A DNA stretch of 64,000 bases from Paraflavitalea sp. CAU 1676. GTDB lineage: Bacteria; Bacteroidota; Bacteroidia; Chitinophagales; Chitinophagaceae. Below, one piece after another: positions 29,320 to 38,221 of the stretch; position 1 is the first letter of the stretch; every line of letters starts with the position of its first letter. Under the pieces are notes generated by a model. That model was not told the DNA's origin. It made no database searches and saw only the letters and a program-made list of their open reading frames with translations. The position numbers and the translations under genes were made by a program. Location: positions 295,979 through 359,978 of the forward strand of contig NZ_JARHUJ010000012.1 of NCBI RefSeq assembly GCF_029223285.1. The letters run 5' to 3'.

Positions 29320-31869
29320 ATGAGTAGTTCGATCGATATGAAGAAAGGATGGACCTTATTCCTGTTATTTACCTGCTTAATGACCTTCGTGCAGGGTCAA
29401 ACAGTGGTAAAGGGAATTGTGCGCGATGCTCAAACCCGCAAGCCACTGGCTTTTGTTAGCGTATATTTTAAAGGCAGCAAAGGCGTGTTGAGTGATGAAG
29501 ACGGGCGGTATACGATCTCCACGGCCAATCCGAAGAATACGGCATTGGAATTCTCTTTTAATGGGTATAAGGTATTTAAGACCACCATTACAGCTGGCAT
29601 CGAACAGGAGCTGAATATAGACATGGAGCTGGTGGCGTTGAAAGAAGTGGTCGTGAGCTCGCGCAACAAAAGCAAATACAGCAATAAGAACAACCCGGCG
29701 GTAGACCTCATCCGCAAAGTGGTCGACAACAGGGCGCGCAATAGGATGAGCGCCTTCGATTATATACAGTACCAGCAGTACGAAAAAATGGAGCTCTCGC
29801 TCACCAACAAACCTGAGAAGCTGCTGAACAGCAAGCTGCTCAAGAATTACCGCTTCCTGGTGGAAAACCAGGATACCACCTTGCTCGAAGGGAAAACACT
29901 GGTGCCGGTGTACCTGGAAGAAACACTGTCTGATAAGTATTATCGCAAAGCTCCCTCCAAAGAGAAGACCTATGTACTGGCTAAGAAGAAGGTAAACCTC
30001 GGTGAGTTTGTAGACAACGACGGCGTTACACGCTACCTCAACAGCATGTACATGCCCATTGACATTTATGAGCCCAACATTACGATATTGTCCAACCAGT
30101 TGTTGAGCCCCATCTCCGACCTGGCGCCTACCTTTTACCGCTTCTATTTGCGCGATACGGTTGAGATGGAAGGCATCAAGCTGGTACAGCTGGCATTTGC
30201 TCCCCGCAATCCCAATGATCTCCTCTTCCGCGGCTCCATGTACGTAACACTCGATGGTAACTATGCGGTGCAGCGTATTCAAATGGGGCTTACCCGCCAT
30301 GCCAATATCAACTGGACAAGAGAGCTGCGCATTCGGCAGGAGTTTGAACGCGGCGATGATGGCCGCTACCGCGTAGTCACGAGCAATATATTGTCAGAGT
30401 TTGCCTTGTCGAAGAAAGCCAGCGGCGGCCTGGTAGGTCAGCGAACAGTGAGCTACAAGAATTATGTGGTGAACCAGCCTGCCGCCGATTCGGTATACGA
30501 AGGCCGGTCTGAAGTAGCGGTTGATCTGCCTGCATCCGATACCGATAGCTTTTGGGTGGCCAACCGCCATACCGCTCTCACAGCAACGGAGCAAAAGGCG
30601 TACAGCAATATGGATAGCCTTAAGAACATGAAGTCGTACCGGCGCCTGATGGACTGGGCCACGTTTTTCCTGGCAGGGTACAAAGCAGCCGGCCCTTTCG
30701 ATATCGGTCCGGTGAATGCCTTCTACAGCTTCAATCCTGTGGAGGGGCTGCGTTTGCGCTTCGGCGGACGCACCACCCCCAAGTTCAGTAACCGGCTGTA
30801 TTTTGAAACCTACGCCGCGTATGGTTTCAAGGATGAAAAGGTGAAATACTTCCTGTCGGGTGCTTACTCGTTCAATGGCAAATCGATCTATTCCTTCCCG
30901 ATGAATTTTCTGCGGTTGAGCTTCCAGCACGATACGAAGATACCGGGGCAGGAGCTGCAGTTTGTACAGGAAGATAATTTCCTGCTGTCGTTCAAACGGG
31001 GCGATAACAACAAATGGCTTTACAACGACATCTTTAAAGCAGAATACATCCGGGAGTTTGGTAAGAACCTTTCTTACACTTTTGGCTTCAAGAACTGGAA
31101 GCAGCAGGCCGCCGGCAATATCGTGTATGAAAAGCCCGGCCTGTCCGGCAATTCGATCGTCCCTGATATTACTACGACCGAGTTGTCGGCCGAATTGCGG
31201 TGGGCGCCGCATGAACAATTTTACCAGGGTAAGTCGTACCGTATCCCCATCTACAACAGGTATCCCATATTCCGCCTGCGATACACACAGGGCATCAAGG
31301 GATTGATGAAAGGCGATTACGACTATCAGCAACTCACGCTGAATGTGTTCAAGCGGTTTTATCTTTCGCAGTTCGGGTATGCCGATGTGGTTACAGAAGG
31401 AGGCTACACGTTTGGCCAGCTGCCTTATCCTTTGCTGACCATCCACCGTGCCAACCAAACCTATGCCTACCAGCTCAACTCTTTCAACATGATGAACTTC
31501 ATGGAATTTGTGAGCGATCACTATGTATCGGTGAGTACCGATTACTATTTCAATGGATTCATCTTTAATAAACTGCCATTGATCCGGAAGCTGAAGCTGC
31601 GCGAAGTGGCAGGGTTTAAGATATTGTATGGTGGTGTTCGCAAAGAGAACAACCCGGCTTACAACAAAGAAACATTTCTGTTCCCAACGGATGAGAACGG
31701 AACGACCACTACATTTTCACTGGCCGATAAGCCTTATATGGAGGCCAATGTCGGCATCGGTAATATATTCAAGGTGTTGCGGGTTGACCTCGTCAAGCGC
31801 CTTACTTACCTCGAAAATCCGGATGCACCCAATTGGGGTATCAGGGCCCGGGTGAAGTTTGAATTCTGA
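29320..31869 (+). CDS. DUF5686-family outer membrane protein with carboxypeptidase-like regulatory domain
   Basis: The 849-residue precursor has a signal peptide ([20 protein letters not shown]; an in-frame ATG six codons into the frame may be the true start). Next is an ~80-residue carboxypeptidase-regulatory-like domain ([24 protein letters not shown]). A DUF5686 region fills the rest, ending in a series of amphipathic strands that close with [10 protein letters not shown], an outer-membrane-type terminus. DUF5686 proteins are widespread in Bacteroidota and uncharacterised. The gene lies 3 nt after the GtrA gene, in the centre of the lipid operon. A role in moving or inserting the finished lipid at the outer membrane is an attractive but untested guess. 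Confidence 0.88.
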   Translation: MSSSIDMKKGWTLFLLFTCLMTFVQGQTVVKGIVRDAQTRKPLAFVSVYFKGSKGVLSDEDGRYTISTANPKNTALEFSFNGYKVFKTTITAGIEQELNIDMELVALKEVVVSSRNKSKYSNKNNPAVDLIRKVVDNRARNRMSAFDYIQYQQYEKMELSLTNKPEKLLNSKLLKNYRFLVENQDTTLLEGKTLVPVYLEETLSDKYYRKAPSKEKTYVLAKKKVNLGEFVDNDGVTRYLNSMYMPIDIYEPNITILSNQLLSPISDLAPTFYRFYLRDTVEMEGIKLVQLAFAPRNPNDLLFRGSMYVTLDGNYAVQRIQMGLTRHANINWTRELRIRQEFERGDDGRYRVVTSNILSEFALSKKASGGLVGQRTVSYKNYVVNQPAADSVYEGRSEVAVDLPASDTDSFWVANRHTALTATEQKAYSNMDSLKNMKSYRRLMDWATFFLAGYKAAGPFDIGPVNAFYSFNPVEGLRLRFGGRTTPKFSNRLYFETYAAYGFKDEKVKYFLSGAYSFNGKSIYSFPMNFLRLSFQHDTKIPGQELQFVQEDNFLLSFKRGDNNKWLYNDIFKAEYIREFGKNLSYTFGFKNWKQQAAGNIVYEKPGLSGNSIVPDITTTELSAELRWAPHEQFYQGKSYRIPIYNRYPIFRLRYTQGIKGLMKGDYDYQQLTLNVFKRFYLSQFGYADVVTEGGYTFGQLPYPLLTIHRANQTYAYQLNSFNMMNFMEFVSDHYVSVSTDYYFNGFIFNKLPLIRKLKLREVAGFKILYGGVRKENNPAYNKETFLFPTDENGTTTTFSLADKPYMEANVGIGNIFKVLRVDLVKRLTYLENPDAPNWGIRARVKFEF

Positions 31870-31886
31870 TCTTAAATGCATTTGAT

Positions 31887-32588
31887 ATGAGCCAGATCGT
31901 TATGCGTGACCGTTTACAAAGGGGCATCTATACCATCATCGATCCGCTGGTACGTGGATTGGTGCGCATCGGTATAACACCCAATTTCATTACCACCACG
32001 GGGCTGGTGTTGAATATAGGCGTAGCCATCGTATTTATTGTGGGCGCCGAAGAAGGCAACCGGGGCGACCTACGGTATGTAGGATGGGCCGGCGGACTGA
32101 TCCTCTTTGCGGGTTTGTTCGATATGCTCGATGGGCAGGTAGCGCGGGTAGGGAATATGAGTTCACGCTTCGGCGCCCTGTACGATTCCGTGCTGGACAG
32201 GTATAGTGAGTTGTTCATGTTCCTCGGTATATGCTATTACCTCGTGGCGCACCATTATTTCCTCAGCTCCCTGTTTGCCTTCATCGCTCTCATCGGCTCC
32301 ATGATGGTGAGTTATACCCGCGCGCGCAGTGAGGGATTGGGTATACAAAACAAAGGCGGCCTGATGCAGCGCCCCGAGAGGGTAGTGCTCACCGCCGTGT
32401 CGGCCATAGCCTGTGGTATTACGGCATCGGCAATCGGGGGCGATTACAAACTATCGGTGCCCGGTTTGCCCTTCCATGTATTTGAAACTATGTCGGTATT
32501 CACCATTCCCATTACCGTCATGGCAGTGCTCACGAACATTACTGCCATCAAGCGATTGGTGGATGCTAAAAAAGCTTTGGACAAATGA
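31887..32588 (+). CDS. CDP-alcohol phosphatidyltransferase, likely phosphatidylinositol-phosphate synthase
   Basis: This membrane enzyme transfers a phosphatidyl group from CDP-diacylglycerol to an alcohol. The full CDP-OH-P signature is present: Asp79, Asp82, Gly83, Ala86, Arg87, Gly96, Asp100 and Asp104 (D-x2-DG-x2-AR-x8-G-x3-D-x3-D). About six membrane helices fill the 233 residues. Co-location with inositol-phosphate synthase and a PgpA-like phosphatase indicates inositol phosphate as acceptor, giving phosphatidylinositol phosphate, as in the Bacteroides pathway. The gene follows the DUF5686 gene by 17 nt and overlaps the next by 4 nt. Other acceptors such as glycerol phosphate cannot be excluded by sequence alone. 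Confidence 0.85.
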   Translation: MSQIVMRDRLQRGIYTIIDPLVRGLVRIGITPNFITTTGLVLNIGVAIVFIVGAEEGNRGDLRYVGWAGGLILFAGLFDMLDGQVARVGNMSSRFGALYDSVLDRYSELFMFLGICYYLVAHHYFLSSLFAFIALIGSMMVSYTRARSEGLGIQNKGGLMQRPERVVLTAVSAIACGITASAIGGDYKLSVPGLPFHVFETMSVFTIPITVMAVLTNITAIKRLVDAKKALDK

Positions 32589-33133
32589 TGAGATACAGCC
32601 TGTTCTTATTACTGGTGGGGTGCCTGCACTTCGTAGAAGCTGGTGCGCAGGAGGGGTTTCCCGTACCGCCTGTCAATGATCGTCAGTTGTTTTACCTGCA
32701 GCGAACGTCCAACACCAATACGATCGTATATGAGCTCAACTACAAAGATGGTAAGCTCAATGAGCGCAACCCGCTGCATGTGTATTGGATCCGCTATACC
32801 GAGCAGGGACAAAAGGCCGAGTTGAGCTGGATACAAAGGGTGTTTGCGTATGGTATTAAGGCTAAGCTGCTCGGCGATAGCAGTTACCAGGTAACCCTGG
32901 TATCGTATGCGGGCTACAAAATGAGCCTTCGCAAAGGGGCCGACGGGAAATACCGGCTCTATGCGCCTATTTATGGAAAGATGATGGAGCTCAGGCGCGT
33001 ATTTGTCAAGATCACCGGCGGGTCGATGTGGTCGCCGGATATCGAGTACTATGAAGTGAGTGGTATTGACCCTGCAACCGGTAAGCCCATTGCAGAGCGC
33101 AAGAAAATATTGGCCAACGAGATCAAAGAATAA
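32585..33133 (+). CDS. Secreted DUF4833 protein
   Basis: This 182-residue protein has a signal peptide ([21 protein letters not shown]) and a body matching DUF4833. The family text visible is [37 protein letters not shown], then [35 protein letters not shown] and [16 protein letters not shown]. It should be periplasmic. The fold and activity of DUF4833 are unknown. It overlaps the preceding CDP-alcohol transferase gene (ATGA) and precedes the hydroxylase by 4 nt, so it is firmly part of the lipid operon. A lipid carrier or chaperone between the membranes is a reasonable hypothesis. Confidence 0.88.
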   Translation: MMRYSLFLLLVGCLHFVEAGAQEGFPVPPVNDRQLFYLQRTSNTNTIVYELNYKDGKLNERNPLHVYWIRYTEQGQKAELSWIQRVFAYGIKAKLLGDSSYQVTLVSYAGYKMSLRKGADGKYRLYAPIYGKMMELRRVFVKITGGSMWSPDIEYYEVSGIDPATGKPIAERKKILANEIKE

Positions 33134-33137
33134 AACG

Positions 33138-33764
33138 ATGAAGAAGTTATATGTCTCCAATTCCACGGAGTCGGTGCGGATGTTTAAACAAAACTGGATG
33201 GAAGCCCTGTCGAAGGTGCATTTCTCCATCCCATTGTTCATCTACATACCGGTCATAGGTTTTATGACCTGGAGAGCCTTCCATGCAGGTATTGGGGTGG
33301 GGTATTATTTTCTGTTCCTGCTGGCAGGTATCGCAGTGTGGACGGGCACCGAGTATATCCTGCACCGCTATGTGTTTCATTTTGAACCCGACTCCCCATG
33401 GGGTAAGCGCATCCATTTTATCTTCCATGGTGTACACCACGATTATCCCAAAGATGCGAAACGCCTGGTGATGCCGCCTTCGGCCAGCATACCGCTGGCG
33501 ATCGGCTTTTATTACCTGTTCTACTGGCTGTTTCCCGTTGAATTGTATCTCTATCCATTCTATGCAGGGTTTATTGCGGGCTACCTGGTGTATGATATGA
33601 TGCACTATGCCATGCACCACTATAATTTTAAAAGTTCGGTGATGAAGAGGGTCAAGCAACACCATATGTTGCATCATTACGACGACCCCACGAAAGGGTA
33701 TGGCGTAAGTTCCTCGTTGTGGGATGTTATTTTTCAATCGGGATTTCCCAGGAAGAAGAAGTGA
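33138..33764 (+). CDS. Fatty acid hydroxylase / sterol desaturase superfamily protein
   Basis: This is a 208-residue membrane-bound di-iron hydroxylase. The histidine clusters that bind iron are all present: HRYVFH, HGVHHDYP, HYAMHH and HHMLHHYDD. Two to four membrane helices lie between them. I start at the ATG at 33138 (4 nt after the DUF4833 stop) because the longer frame runs through the end of the previous gene. The family includes fatty acid 2-hydroxylases that act on ceramide acyl chains (FA2H/Scs7). In this operon, alpha-hydroxylation of the ceramide N-acyl chain is the most likely reaction. Hydroxylation of the sphingoid base is the alternative. Confidence 0.88.
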   Translation: MKKLYVSNSTESVRMFKQNWMEALSKVHFSIPLFIYIPVIGFMTWRAFHAGIGVGYYFLFLLAGIAVWTGTEYILHRYVFHFEPDSPWGKRIHFIFHGVHHDYPKDAKRLVMPPSASIPLAIGFYYLFYWLFPVELYLYPFYAGFIAGYLVYDMMHYAMHHYNFKSSVMKRVKQHHMLHHYDDPTKGYGVSSSLWDVIFQSGFPRKKK

Positions 33765-33765
33765 T

Positions 33766-34701
33766 ATGCTGAAAGCTGCGCCTGCCGTATTCTTTGCCCC
33801 GCGGACCCTGGTGGTTACTACCTGTATTTCTGCCCTGTACTTGCTGCTATCGGTGACCCTGGTAGGCTTTAAGACCGATCAACTCGTGTTGATCGCGATC
33901 TTTAACGGACTGTATTATGGCTCGGCCATTACCCGGAAATTCATTACCGGGTTTTCCATCTTCATCGTGTACTGGATCATATTCGATTACATGAAGGCCT
34001 TTCCCAATTATGCATTCAGGCCGGTACACATAGAGCAGTTGTACGAGGCCGAGAAAAGCCTGTTTGGGATCCATACAGCCAGTGGGGTGGTTACGCCCAA
34101 TGAATATTTTCAGCAGCACCCCAGTGTGGCAGGCGATTGGTTGAGTGGCGTTTTTTACCTTTGCTGGGTGCCGGTGCCTTTGTTGTTTGCGGCGTTTCTG
34201 TTCTTTAGGAACAGGCCGGTGTTCCTGCGTTTTGCGCTGGCCTTTTTCGCGGTCAACATGATTGGGTTTGTCGTGTACTATATTTATCCGGCGGCGCCGC
34301 CCTGGTACGTGCAGGAACATGGGTTTAGCCTGATCACTTCCACCCCGGGCAATACGGCTGGCTTACACCGGTTCGATGAACTGGTGGGCGCGCCCATATT
34401 CCAATCCCTGTATGCCAAGGGATCGAATGTGTTTGCGGCAATGCCCTCTTTGCATTCAGCGTATCCGGTCGTGGTGTTGTACTATGGCATGAAAGGGCGG
34501 TACCGGTACGCGAGTATCCTGTTTGCGGTGGTCATGCTGGGCATATGGAGTGCGGCCGTTTACACCAGTCATCATTATGTGCTGGATGTGCTGGCGGGTA
34601 TCACTTGTGCCGTGTTGGGCATTGGATGCGTAGAAAAGGGTATTAGCGGCAATGGCCCGTTTTCCAGGTTCTTTGATTCCTACTTACATAAAATACTTTA
34701 A
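33766..34701 (+). CDS. PAP2-superfamily transferase, likely inositol phosphorylceramide synthase
   Basis: This 311-residue polytopic membrane protein has the inositolphosphotransferase form of the PAP2 fold seen in fungal Aur1. The marks are YPAAPPWY at about 174-181, AMPSLHS at 225-231 and SHHYVLDVLAG with His270 and Asp274. Such enzymes move inositol phosphate from phosphatidylinositol to ceramide, giving inositol phosphorylceramide and diacylglycerol. Every substrate it needs is predicted to be made by this operon. The ATG at 33766 lies 1 nt after the hydroxylase stop. A plain lipid phosphatase is possible, but the AxPSLHS/HHYxLD pair and the context favour the synthase. Confidence 0.87.
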   Translation: MLKAAPAVFFAPRTLVVTTCISALYLLLSVTLVGFKTDQLVLIAIFNGLYYGSAITRKFITGFSIFIVYWIIFDYMKAFPNYAFRPVHIEQLYEAEKSLFGIHTASGVVTPNEYFQQHPSVAGDWLSGVFYLCWVPVPLLFAAFLFFRNRPVFLRFALAFFAVNMIGFVVYYIYPAAPPWYVQEHGFSLITSTPGNTAGLHRFDELVGAPIFQSLYAKGSNVFAAMPSLHSAYPVVVLYYGMKGRYRYASILFAVVMLGIWSAAVYTSHHYVLDVLAGITCAVLGIGCVEKGISGNGPFSRFFDSYLHKIL

Positions 34702-34711
34702 CGGATACCTT

Positions 34712-35335
34712 ATGAACAATACCATGACGGAGGCGGACAAGCTCGCGCAGCTCACGCGGCAAAGCCGGGGCAACTACGAGGCCTTCCTGTACGACTGCGA
34801 CGGTACCCTGGCCGACAATATGGGTGCGCACAAATTATCGTACCAGGCGGTGGCTAAAATGTATGGGTTTGAGCTCGACGCAGCGTTGATCGATGAACTC
34901 GCTGGCTGGCCGATCATTGCCGTGGCAGAAGAGATCAGGAAACGCTACGGAGTCAATTTCGATCCTGCTGTATTTACCCAACAAAAGAATACCCTGTACG
35001 AGAGCTCCTTTATCAACGAAACAAAGCCCATCGGCTTTGTGGTAGAGCATTTGAAGCAACATGCCGGTCAGGTGCGTATAGGCGTAGTATCCGGTGGCAG
35101 CAGGGCAGCTGTATCGAGAACCTTGCGCATGCTGGGCATAAGCCCGCTGGTGGAGATATTGGTATGTGCCGGAGAAACACCGCGTGGTAAACCTTATGCT
35201 GATCCCTTTTTATATGCTGCCAGGCAACTGGCGGTTGAGCCTACAAGGTGCCTGGTGTTTGAAGACGGCGAACCGGGTGTGCAGGCTGCCGAGGCTGCGG
35301 GTATGCGCTGGATCAGGATCGACAAGATCGGGTAA
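34712..35335 (+). CDS. HAD-superfamily phosphatase (beta-phosphoglucomutase-like)
   Basis: This is a 207-residue HAD hydrolase, subfamily IA. The motifs are FLYDCDGTLADN (nucleophile Asp and acid Asp, motif I), GVVSGGSR (motif II), a lysine in RGKPYADPF (motif III), and FEDGEPGVQAAEAAG (motif IV). A helical cap lies between motifs I and II. I start at the ATG at 34712, 10 nt after the synthase stop. It is the last gene of the operon, before a terminator. A phosphate-ester intermediate of the inositol pathway, such as inositol phosphate, would be a fitting substrate. A general sugar-phosphate phosphatase is equally compatible with the sequence. Confidence 0.85.
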   Translation: MNNTMTEADKLAQLTRQSRGNYEAFLYDCDGTLADNMGAHKLSYQAVAKMYGFELDAALIDELAGWPIIAVAEEIRKRYGVNFDPAVFTQQKNTLYESSFINETKPIGFVVEHLKQHAGQVRIGVVSGGSRAAVSRTLRMLGISPLVEILVCAGETPRGKPYADPFLYAARQLAVEPTRCLVFEDGEPGVQAAEAAGMRWIRIDKIG

Positions 35336-35372
35336 TTGCTTACTGGTAAACCAATTGGTCATCTCATAAAAG

Positions 35373-35408
35373 AAAAGTGGCCGTCTCTGATGGAGGCGGC
35401 CACTTTTT
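35373..35408 (+). terminator. Terminator of the lipid operon
   Basis: AAAAGTGGCCGTCTC pairs with GAGGCGGCCACTTTT (one G-T wobble) and ends in a T-run, 38 nt after the last gene of the operon. It also lies between this operon and the convergent pyruvate kinase gene. Confidence 0.85.
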
Positions 35409-35452
35409 GTACAATGCCCTGCAAGGACACTATACGCGGTAATATTATTCGA

Positions 35453-36946
35453 TTACTCAACTTTCGTGATCTTGAGCGTGTTGGTGGGCAGGTGCAAGTG
35501 TACAGGCACGCTACCGGTGTTTACGACAACGTTACCGGGAGCCACGAAGCCACGCTCTTTCAGGATATTGATCTGGTCGAAGATGATATCGTCCAGGCTT
35601 TCCTCTTCGTCGTAGAAGAAGGCACGCACGCCCCAGCTTAAGCTCAGCTGGTTAACGAGGGTCTTTTCCTTAGTGAAGACATACAGCAACGATTTGGGAC
35701 GGTAGCTGCTCAATACGAAAGCGGTATAGCCGCTTTGCGTCATACCAACCAGCGCATCGGCGTTGGTATCGTTCGCCAGCTTACAGGCGTTGTAACAAAC
35801 TGCATCACTCAGGAAAGAAGGAGAGTGGGGCTGGGGCTTCAGGTCCTCTTCGCGGTTATAGCGGTATTCGGTCCTTTCTACTTCCAGGATGATCTTGCGC
35901 ATGGTTTCTACCACGAGTGCGGGGTGCTTACCGGTAGCGGTTTCGCCACTCAGCATCACCGCGTCGGCGCCTTCCAATACGGCGTTGGCCACGTCGGTGA
36001 TCTCACTGCGGTTGGGTTTTACGCGGTCGATCATGCTCTCCATCATCTGAGTAGCCACGATCACGGGCTTGGCGCGGTGGATACATTTGCGGATGATGTC
36101 GCGTTGTGCCATCGGTACTTTTTCTACCGGCAGTTCAACTCCGAGGTCACCACGGGCAACCATCACACCATCAGATTCTACTACGATATTGCGAAGGTCG
36201 ACGAGGGCAGAAGGCATTTCGATCTTGGCGATCACCTTGCTCTTACTGTTCTTCTCAGCCAACCGGCGTTTGAGGTCGATAATGTCTTCAGCTTTGCGTA
36301 CAAACGAAAGCGCTACCCATTCTACTTCCTGGGCAATGATGAACTCCAGGTCAACCAGGTCCTTTTCCGTCATAGCGGGCAGCGAGATCTTGGTATCGGG
36401 CAGGTTTACACCCTTCTTGGGAAGCAGGGTGCCACCATAGGTTACTTGTACTTTTACGTCGCCGCCTTTGGTGATCTCGGTAACGATTACTTCCAGCTTA
36501 CCGTCGTCGATCATGATCTTGTTACCTACTTCCACATCTTCGTGCAGGTTGGGGTAAGAGACATAGATCTTTTCTTTGGTGCCCACTACCTTCTCTTTGG
36601 AGGTGAAGGTGAGGATATCACCGGGTTCGATGGGGAGGGCTCCATTCTCGATCTCACCTACACGGAGCTTGGGGCCTTGCAGGTCGGCGAGGATGGCAAT
36701 ATTATAAGGTTCTCTTCTATTGATCTCCTTGATATGGGCAATGATCTCGGCTTTGTTCTCGTGGGTGCCGTGAGAGAAGTTTAAACGGAAGATGTTAACC
36801 CCTGCTTTTACCAATTCCAGCAATTTCTCGTACGTATCGCAAGCTGGGCCTACAGTGGCAACAATCTTGGTACGGTGGTTGATGTGCTCAATACCGGCTT
36901 TCTTGTCCATTTCATTGTGCAGGTATTTCGAAAGATCTCTGGCCAT
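35453..36946 (-). CDS. pyk: Pyruvate kinase
   Basis: This enzyme converts phosphoenolpyruvate and ADP to pyruvate and ATP, the last step of glycolysis. The 497-residue form starts at the ATG at 36946 (MARDLSKYLHNEMDKKAG); an upstream extension is not supported. The family's TIM barrel is clear: TKIVATVGPAC, FRLNFSHGTHE, LQGPKLRVG, VIAKIEMPSAL with the catalytic-site lysine and metal-binding glutamate, VMVARGDLGVE, and VATQMMESMI. The C-terminal regulatory domain ends with NTLKITKVE. The phosphofructokinase gene lies 118 bp upstream on the same strand, so co-transcription is possible. Confidence 0.96.
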   Translation of the reverse strand: MARDLSKYLHNEMDKKAGIEHINHRTKIVATVGPACDTYEKLLELVKAGVNIFRLNFSHGTHENKAEIIAHIKEINRREPYNIAILADLQGPKLRVGEIENGALPIEPGDILTFTSKEKVVGTKEKIYVSYPNLHEDVEVGNKIMIDDGKLEVIVTEITKGGDVKVQVTYGGTLLPKKGVNLPDTKISLPAMTEKDLVDLEFIIAQEVEWVALSFVRKAEDIIDLKRRLAEKNSKSKVIAKIEMPSALVDLRNIVVESDGVMVARGDLGVELPVEKVPMAQRDIIRKCIHRAKPVIVATQMMESMIDRVKPNRSEITDVANAVLEGADAVMLSGETATGKHPALVVETMRKIILEVERTEYRYNREEDLKPQPHSPSFLSDAVCYNACKLANDTNADALVGMTQSGYTAFVLSSYRPKSLLYVFTKEKTLVNQLSLSWGVRAFFYDEEESLDDIIFDQINILKERGFVAPGNVVVNTGSVPVHLHLPTNTLKITKVE

Positions 36947-37064
36947 GTTTATTGGGATTACGTGATTTACAAATTCATATTTCCAAAAAGCTATAGGCTG
37001 TGTTGCCGCAGGCAAGGGCGCGAAAGTACGTCCATTTCGGCCAAAACCCGCAAACTCATTCGAT

Positions 37065-38048
37065 TTAGCTGGCTAAGATCTTCACGATCTTCATCCATTC
37101 TTCACTGATCTTTTGCTTCGATTTCACCGCTTTTTCCAGCAGGGTATACTGCATACGGTTGTTGAGGATGCCCACCATTACATTGTGGCGTCCTTCGAGC
37201 AGGCATTCTACGGCTGCGTAACCCATGCGGCTGGCGATCAAACGATCGAGGCAGGTAGGGGCGCCGCCGCGCTGAATATGTCCCAGGATGCAAAGACGGG
37301 TGTCGATATTGGGCAGGCGTTCCTTAACGAGCTGAGTTACGGTTTCGCCACCGCCAAACTCATCCCCTTCGGCCACTACCACCATGTTCACCAGCTTTTT
37401 ACGACGTTCTTTCTCCTGGAGCGAAAGGATCAGGTCTTCCATATCGGTCTTGCGCTCGGGGATCAGGATATGCTCGGCACCGGTAGCAATACCACTGTGC
37501 AGGGCGATATATCCCGCATCACGGCCCATCACCTCGATGATGAACAGGCGGTCATGCGCATCAGCCGTATCGCGGATCTTATCGATCGACTCAACGGCGG
37601 TATTAACGGCGGTATCGAAACCTATGGTGAAATCGGTACCGGCAATGTCTTTATCTATGGTACCGGGGATACCGATACAGGGAATGTCAAATTCACGGCT
37701 GAACACATCAGCGCCACGGAATGAGCCGTCGCCGCCAATGATCACCAGGCCATCGATGCCCAGGGCTTTCAGGTTGTCATAAGCCTTCTGGCGTCCTTCT
37801 TTTTGAAGAAATTCTTTACAACGGGCAGTTTTCAGGATAGTGCCTCCGCGCTGGATGATGTTTGCCACACTGCGGGAGTGCATGGGAATAATGTCATTTT
37901 CCACCATGCCAGTATAACCGCGCATGATTCCAAATACTTCCAGTCCATAATAAATACCTGTTCTTACTACGGCGCGAACAGCGGCATTCATACCGGGAGC
38001 ATCACCCCCTGAAGTAAGAACACCGATTTTGGTCACCTTTTTTGCCAT
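37065..38048 (-). CDS. pfkA: ATP-dependent 6-phosphofructokinase
   Basis: This enzyme phosphorylates fructose-6-phosphate to the 1,6-bisphosphate. The 327 residues show the bacterial PfkA motifs in order: TSGGDAPGMNAAVRAVVR, the ATP loop GGDGSFRGA (glycine after GGD, which indicates ATP rather than pyrophosphate use), the catalytic GTIDKDIAGTD, VMGRDAGYIA, and GHIQRGGAPTC. It is upstream of pyk on the same strand. On the minus strand, TATTTTTG at 38138-38145 matches the -7 consensus and would give a leader of about 85 nt, but no TTG is well placed before it. Confidence 0.96.
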   Translation of the reverse strand: MAKKVTKIGVLTSGGDAPGMNAAVRAVVRTGIYYGLEVFGIMRGYTGMVENDIIPMHSRSVANIIQRGGTILKTARCKEFLQKEGRQKAYDNLKALGIDGLVIIGGDGSFRGADVFSREFDIPCIGIPGTIDKDIAGTDFTIGFDTAVNTAVESIDKIRDTADAHDRLFIIEVMGRDAGYIALHSGIATGAEHILIPERKTDMEDLILSLQEKERRKKLVNMVVVAEGDEFGGGETVTQLVKERLPNIDTRLCILGHIQRGGAPTCLDRLIASRMGYAAVECLLEGRHNVMVGILNNRMQYTLLEKAVKSKQKISEEWMKIVKILAS

Positions 38049-38221
38049 GAATGTGTGCTGTTAGTTATTTTTTAAGAAAATCTCCAAAATAATGCAAGAA
38101 ATGTTGATAATCAGGCCCTCTTTTTTAAAATGCGGCCCAAAAATAAGGTTTTAGTTTGATACACGAACGGCAGCGGTGGATGTCTGAAAATCAGTAATCT
38201 TGCCATAACAACCCTTCTGTT

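Noticed and set aside
30394..31521. A 375-codon antisense frame inside the DUF5686 gene
   Set aside because: It lies wholly inside a convincing gene of the lipid operon, and the product is without signal, motif or repeat structure.
35735..36784. A 349-codon plus-strand frame opposite pyruvate kinase
   Set aside because: Pyruvate kinase motifs are complete on the minus strand; the opposite frame is a shadow.
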